A stretch of 29,104 nt of DNA from Zygnema cylindricum (lineage: Eukaryota > Streptophyta > Zygnematophyceae > Zygnematales > Zygnemataceae): contig JBBHKE010000926.1 of NCBI GenBank assembly GCA_037447655.1, positions 1-29,104 on the forward strand, in the 5' to 3' direction. How positions within the stretch are numbered: the stretch's first letter is position 1; each line of letters opens with the position of its first letter. Below are positions 26,201 through 29,104 of the stretch, piece by piece. The notes beneath the pieces were generated by a model, which was not told the origin of the DNA, made no database searches, and saw nothing but the letters and a program-made list of their open reading frames with translations. A program made the translations under genes and the position numbers.

Positions 26201-28994
26201 ATTACTCAGAGGCCCCAGAGTCTCGGTGAAGAGTAAGAAGAAAAGACGTAGGTTTAATACTTTTAGGTCAAATTTGGAGCTTACTATATACTGTTATATT
26301 TTTTAATCTCTCACAAAGTGATAAAATATTATTTTTGCAGAGTGGTGAAAATTCGACCATCTCAAGAAGGAGACAAAGAAGCCATTTTATTAGCTCTTTG
26401 TACCCGTTCTTTCAAATCTCGCACAATTATTTTCTGGTATGCCTTACTTTCTCCAATTATATTTTGAATTCCCTGTTTGTACATTTTGACAAATGGTTTC
26501 TCTCTCTCTCTCTCCCTCTCTCTCTCTCTCTCTCAATTTATGATAGAAATTCCAACATTTTTTTCTGGAAAGGAAGCATTCCACTTTTAGCCCATAATTA
26601 TGTTTTTTTCGAAAGAAAGTATTCCTTTTTGTTTGATTTTTCCTTAAATATTTTATAAGACAAAGAACCAACAGAAGACGTGAAACTATTTCTATTTCAA
26701 AATCAAACCGACTGAGTTCTCTCTAAAATTAAGTTAAACTTTCTAATTTTTTTTTTTAAAGTTAAGGAATTATTTAAATAGCTTTTTGAACCGAAAAAGT
26801 ATCTCTTTTCTCAACAAACCAACAACTCTCAGGAAAAAAAAAAAAAACTGAACTGATTTTCCGACGTTTCAGGAACTTTTCTTTTCTGTTTCTGATTCTT
26901 AAAAAAAAAAAAATGATCCTTAAAACAAAAAAAAACGATCCTTAAAAACGAAAAAACGATCCTCAAAAACAAAAAATATGATCCTTAAAAACGAAAAAAA
27001 ATGATCCTTGAAAAAAAAAAAAATGGAACATTTGTGTGACAGTGGTCGAAAAGTCGAAGCTCATCGGCTGAAACTTATTTTTGGACTCGCGGGATTGAAA
27101 GCCGGAGAGTTACACGGAAATTTGACTCAAGCGGCCCGTCTTGCGGTAAATTTCCGACTTAAATTTGTCTTTTTGCAGTTTTTTTCTAAAATTCTAACCT
27201 AAATTTATCTTTCTACATGGAAATTTGACTCAAGCGGCCTGTCTTGCGGTTAGTGGACATAGTTTTTCTAAATTCCAGCCTGAATTTGTCTTTTTTGCAG
27301 TTTTTTTTATAAATTTCTAACCTGAATTTGTCTTTTTGCGGTTTTTCTCTAAATTTCTAACCTTTTTTTTTTTTGCAGTTAGAACTTAGTTTTTCCCCTT
27401 GTTTTTCCGTCGGTTTTTTCGCTGGTTTTTCCGTCGGTTTTTCCGCTGGTTTTTCCATTGATTTTTTTCTACTTTATTCTATTATTTTCTGTTGGTTTTT
27501 CTGTTAGTTTCTTCATTTCTTCATCTTTCCAGTTTTTCCGTTTGTTTCTCTGTTTATTTTTTTGCTATTTTATTCTCTTAGTTTTCCGTTGGGTTTTCTG
27601 TTGGTTTTTTTCACTACTTCACTCTTTGTCGCTTAGTTTTTCTTTTTACTTAGATTTCCATTGGTTTTTCCATCTACTTAGTTTTTCATTACTTGTTTAT
27701 CCATAAATTGTCTTTTTGAAATTGGAACTTCGTTTAGTTTTTTGATTGCTCGTTTTTTTCCGTCTATCTTTTTGCAATTGTAGCGTAATTTTTTCGTTAC
27801 TTAATTTTCCGTAAATGTTTTTTCAATTGAAACCTAGTTTTCCCACGTAGTTTTTTTTGCCCTTATATATGACTCAAGAGGCATGTGTCTTGCGGTAATT
27901 TGTCGACTATTTGAGTTTTAGTGAGTTTTCTAAGTTATTTAATTAAATGTGTTTTTTAGTGAGTTTTGACCTGACAACTTGAGTTAGTTATTGAGTAAAA
28001 AACATATCACAACGGTGAAACAACAGTATACAACGGTAAAACTACAGTTTACAACGGTAAAAAAAACAGTATACAACGGTATCGATTACTTGAATTATAG
28101 TGTTATTAAGTTTCGGGATATGTAAGCTATTCACTACTCGAATTTTTTTTTTCGTTTTTTCTTCTGTTAAAAAAAGCCAAAGAAGAAGGAAATAGGCTAA
28201 TAGTTTTTTTTTTTCTGTTCAAAATAGGCTTTGGAGGAGTTTCGAAAGGGAGAGACAGACTTTCTACTTGCAACTGACGTTGCTGCCCGGGTGAGTATTT
28301 TATAATTAAATTACAAAAAAAAGAAGTTTTTAAGTATATTTTTTCTGAGTTATTATTTTTTTCAAGTATTTAAAATTGTATAGAAATCAGCATGAATTAT
28401 AGTTATCTGTTATGCGAGTTTAGTTTCAAAATTTTGAAAACATGATAATTTTCTTCACTTGTGAGGTATTAGTGACGTTGTTTTTGATTTTGTACAAATT
28501 CCTGTCTGAGTTGTTATATTATTTTAAAACCAAAATTACTGTGGACTTAAGGTAGAGAATATTGATGTGGGAAGAAGAACAAGAAAGTCTTGGGAGAACA
28601 ACTAAGAATTTAAAAACCTAAAACCCTTAAAATACTTCATAGAATTGTATTTCTGATGCGAAAATGAATCGATAATACTAATTTAGGACCTGGATGATGT
28701 GGCGATTTGTTGTCCACAATTGCGGTTAAATTTAATAACAGTTTTTGTGATTTTGGGTTTAAAAATACACATGATTAAATCAGTTTTTTTTAACTCTAAT
28801 AGCAATAAACGGTGTGGAGATATTAAAATAATAGCTGGTATTGTTGTCCAATAGAAATATAAGTATATACATATGATAATTTTTTTAATTGGTATTTGAT
28901 CGTATTCTCTTTTGGGGTTTTTCACAAAACAGGGTCTTGACATCACCGGAGTACAAACAGTTATAAGTATGGAGTCTCCTCGGGACATCACCAC
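18541..28994 (+). CDS. RH28: DEAD-box RNA helicase, Drs1/DDX27/RH28 family (3' partial)
   Basis: A nucleolar ATP-dependent RNA helicase; family members act in 60S subunit assembly and pre-rRNA processing. Eleven exons join in one continuous frame of 572 codons: 18541-19191, 20824-21012, 21773-21841, 23146-23228, 23494-23572, 25417-25590, 25964-26112, 26341-26436, 27043-27145, 28228-28290 and 28933-28994. The motifs in order are the Q motif (GYSKPTPIQ, ending at 280), motif I (AVTGSGKT, 297-304), GG (VVGGLSNK), TPGR (373-376), DEAD (398-401), SAT (429-431), the motif IV region (SRTIIFCGRKVEAHRL), HGNLTQAARL and motif V (ATDVAARGLDI, starting at 546). Motif VI (HRVGRTAR) lies beyond the window. 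Motif Ia (PTREL) is absent from the assembled exons. The order, and phrases such as LFSATMTEE and FGLAGLKAGELHGNLTQ, match RH28 better than other DEAD-box clades. Many introns contain copies of the neighbouring splice boundary. Confidence 0.95.
19192..20823 (+). other. Helicase intron 1 (1,632 bp)
   Basis: Holds a degenerate telomere-like segment (19470-19870), an ATT repeat (20027-20140) and a CACTTCTCTTCTCCC pyrimidine repeat (20440-20780). The acceptor ATGGTGAAGTGTAG occurs twice, at 20679-20692 and 20810-20823; the second leads into the conserved exon. Confidence 0.8.
19470..19870. repeat. Degenerate CCCTAAA-like repeat
   Basis: Many variants of AAACCTTAAACC, AAACCCTAAA and AACCTAAA. The plant telomere unit is CCCTAAA, and AAACCCTAA is the plant telo-box. 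Only a few units are exact (near 19474), so this is either an old interstitial telomere tract or a simple repeat that resembles one. Confidence 0.7.
20824..21012 (+). CDS. RH28: Helicase exon 2: Q motif
   Basis: 63 codons, starting VSGSKKKS after the acceptor at 20823 and ending PTPIQ before gtaaag. It contains SFAELRLSRPLIRACDALGY, the upstream aromatic residue and helix that precede the Q motif, which reads the adenine of ATP. Confidence 0.93.
21773..21841 (+). CDS. RH28: Helicase exon 3: motif I
   Basis: 23 codons, starting AACVPLAMTGRDICG and ending AVTGSGK. The lysine that binds ATP phosphates is the last residue of the exon; the following threonine starts exon 4. Confidence 0.95.
21842..23145 (+). 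other. Helicase intron 3 with donor copies and AATAG repeats
   Basis: Three further copies of the donor region (GGTGAATATTTAAATATGAG) begin near 21999, 22113 and 22258. From 22385 to about 22910 there is an AATAGAATACTAG-type minisatellite. From about 22910 it is AAGAAAAG-rich, with CTGTTTTCCTATC recurring at 22988, 23053 (variant) and 23111 before the acceptor GGTCAG. Confidence 0.85.
22385..22910. repeat. AATAGAATA minisatellite
   Basis: Irregular tandem 8-10 bp units of the form TAGAATAA, TAGAATAC and CTAGAATAA fill more than 500 bp of intron 3. No open frame was found in it. Confidence 0.9.
23146..23228 (+). CDS. RH28: Helicase exon 4, cut short before motif Ia
   Basis: Starts TAAFALPVLERLLYRP and reads on to RVLIL. 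In the family this is followed at once by PTRELAVQ. Here the frame meets CTGTGTCCC and a (CT)n tract. The donor GTGTCC at 23229 leaves phase 2, which matches exon 5, so the protein would read RVLIL-L-VHSMIEK with about eight residues missing. Confidence 0.75.
23229..23493 (+). other. Helicase intron 4 with CT tract
   Basis: (CT)n and CT-rich DNA to about 23360, then AT-rich sequence to the acceptor TTTGCAG at 23487-23493. I searched both the pyrimidine part and the rest for a microexon encoding PTREL and found none. Confidence 0.75.
23494..23572 (+). CDS. RH28: Helicase exon 5: GG motif
   Basis: Reads VHSMIEKLAQFTDIRIC and then LVVGGLSNK before gtaaac. The sequence follows directly on motif Ia in homologues. 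Confidence 0.93.
23573..25416 (+). other. Helicase intron 5 with three decoy acceptors
   Basis: AT-rich to about 24900, then a TTCTTTCTTCTTTCC pyrimidine repeat. The acceptor and first bases of exon 6 (CCCAGGTTCAAGAGGC) occur at 25121, 25214 and 25326 before the true one at 25416 (positions of the AG). A direct repeat with TTTTTTCTT(T)CG(C/T)TACAAAA/GTTTG and GGGAAAAAGTACAA is also seen at 24620-24710. Confidence 0.85.
25417..25590 (+). CDS. RH28: Helicase exon 6: TPGR and DEAD box
   Basis: 58 codons, starting VQEASLRTQPDIVVATPGRM and containing LAVLILDEADRLLEMGF. DEAD coordinates magnesium and activates water for ATP hydrolysis. The 25416 acceptor is the only one of four that keeps the frame into this motif. 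The exon ends VQEL before gtgagt. Confidence 0.96.
25591..25963 (+). other. Helicase intron 6 with three copies of the exon 6 end
   Basis: A repeat of about 60 bp that begins inside the exon (GAAATGGGGTTTTCTGCAGA) recurs at about 25617, 25679 and 25737. The last copy keeps AGTACAAGAATTG but has GGGAGA in place of the donor. Confidence 0.85.
25964..26112 (+). CDS. RH28: Helicase exon 7: SAT motif
   Basis: Reads VKMCPKRRQTLLFSATMTEE and continues to RLSADPKTQRPQSLSE with phase 2. The donor is GTAAGA at 26113. Reading on past it meets a TAA stop at once. SAT links ATP hydrolysis to unwinding. Confidence 0.95.
26206..26245 (+). repeat. Copy of the exon 7 end and its donor
   Basis: CAGAGGCCCCAGAGTCTC and GGTGAAGAGTAAGAAGAAAA repeat the exon end at 26086-26126 with an offset of 120 bp and one clear base change in the exon part. 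The GTAAGA donor is intact. Confidence 0.92.
26341..26436 (+). CDS. RH28: Helicase exon 8
   Basis: Starts by completing a Glu codon, then VVKIRPSQEGDKEAILLALC and TRSFKSRTIIF. It opens the second RecA domain. The donor is GTATGC at 26437. Confidence 0.92.
26437..27042 (+). other. Helicase intron 8
   Basis: Contains a CT microsatellite at 26501-26535 and six GATCCTTAAAAACAAAAAA-type units from about 26890 to 27010, just before the acceptor GTGACAG. Confidence 0.8.
27043..27145 (+). CDS. RH28: Helicase exon 9
   Basis: Reads GRKVEAHRLKLIFGLAG and then ELHGNLTQAARLA before gtaaat. The split codon with exon 8 gives Cys. The HGNLTQ segment is characteristic of the Drs1/DDX27 group. Confidence 0.94.
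27146..28227 (+). other. Helicase intron 9 with copies of the exon 9 end
   Basis: AAATTTGACTCAAGCGGCC and TCTTGCGGT recur at 27221-27250, and a shorter version at 27871-27898. Between them lie TTTTTCTAAATTTCTAACC units (27160-27380), a TTTTTCCGTCGGTTTTTCCG repeat (27400-27460) and, at 28010-28080, ACAACGGTAAA units. Confidence 0.85.
28228..28290 (+). CDS. RH28: Helicase exon 10: motif V
   Basis: 21 codons, ALEEFRKGETDFLLATDVAA plus R before gtgagt. Motif V contacts RNA and couples it to the ATP site. Confidence 0.95.
28291..28932 (+). other. Helicase intron 10
   Basis: AT-rich. A fragment near 28792-28815 (AACTCTAATAGCAATAAACG) resembles the end of the dispersed repeats at 6605 and 13300. 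No RNA gene was recognised. Confidence 0.6.
28933..28994 (+). CDS. RH28: Helicase exon 11
   Basis: Reads GLDITGVQTVISMESPRDIT, then T with a split last codon, before the donor GTGAGC at 28995. Homologues continue with YVHRVGRTAR, which would be encoded to the right of the window. Confidence 0.93.
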
Positions 28995-28997
28995 GTG

Positions 28998-28998
<1 letters not shown>

Positions 28999-29046
<48 letters not shown>

Positions 29047-29104
29047 TCTCCCTCTCTCTCTCTCCCTCTCTCTCTCTCTCTCCCTCTCTCTCTCCCCCTC
29101 TCTC
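28999..29104. repeat. CT microsatellite at the right edge
   Basis: (CT)n with CCCTCT interruptions begins four bases after the exon 11 donor and runs to the last base. Confidence 0.96.

Overview
This is nuclear DNA of a eukaryote, most likely a land plant or a close streptophyte relative. It is AT-rich, its genes have many GT-AG introns, and it is full of microsatellites and minisatellites. Evidence for a plant: the helicase is closest in residue pattern to plant RH28, one gene ends in a C-terminus I recall only from plants, an intron carries degenerate CCCTAAA-like repeats, and there is a MITE-type element pair. The exact lineage cannot be read from the window. I rebuilt four genes by joining exons whose splice sites and reading phase agree; no tools were used.

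Layout. (1) 564-3074, plus strand: the last four exons of a deoxyribonucleoside kinase, with the 5' part outside the window. (2) 3075-8531: intergenic, with a MITE-like element in two copies (4757-5031, 5746-6120), an 18-bp TGACG minisatellite between them, and degraded dispersed repeats. (3) 8532-12243, plus strand: a complete six-exon gene for a secreted protein of about 292 residues with a signal peptide, three LysM modules and a six-cysteine tail. (4) 12244-14657: intergenic, with a second copy of a dispersed repeat and a strong hairpin. (5) 14658-17494, minus strand: the last three exons of a coiled-coil protein, convergent with the LysM gene; its 5' exons were not found. (6) 17495-18540: the gap between two divergently oriented genes, filled by CT repeats and a 14-copy 31-34 bp minisatellite. 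(7) 18541 to the window end, plus strand: eleven exons of a DEAD-box RNA helicase of the Drs1/DDX27/RH28 family (60S ribosome biogenesis), running off the right edge before motif VI.

The most unusual feature is a recurring architecture, not a single gene. In the helicase gene, and also in the kinase gene, short pieces that span exon-intron boundaries (a splice site plus the adjoining exon end) are repeated one to three times inside the neighbouring intron. This happens at the acceptors of helicase exons 2 and 6, at the donors of exons 3, 6, 7 and 9, and at the 3' end of the last kinase exon, stop codon included. The copies are decoy splice sites; those I read lead to frameshifts or stops. A second point is that the helicase appears to lack motif Ia (PTREL), exactly where a (CT)n tract abuts exon 4, while the flanking exons still join in frame.

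The four genes are not obviously functionally linked. The window begins and ends in (CT)n tracts, which may reflect contig breaks.
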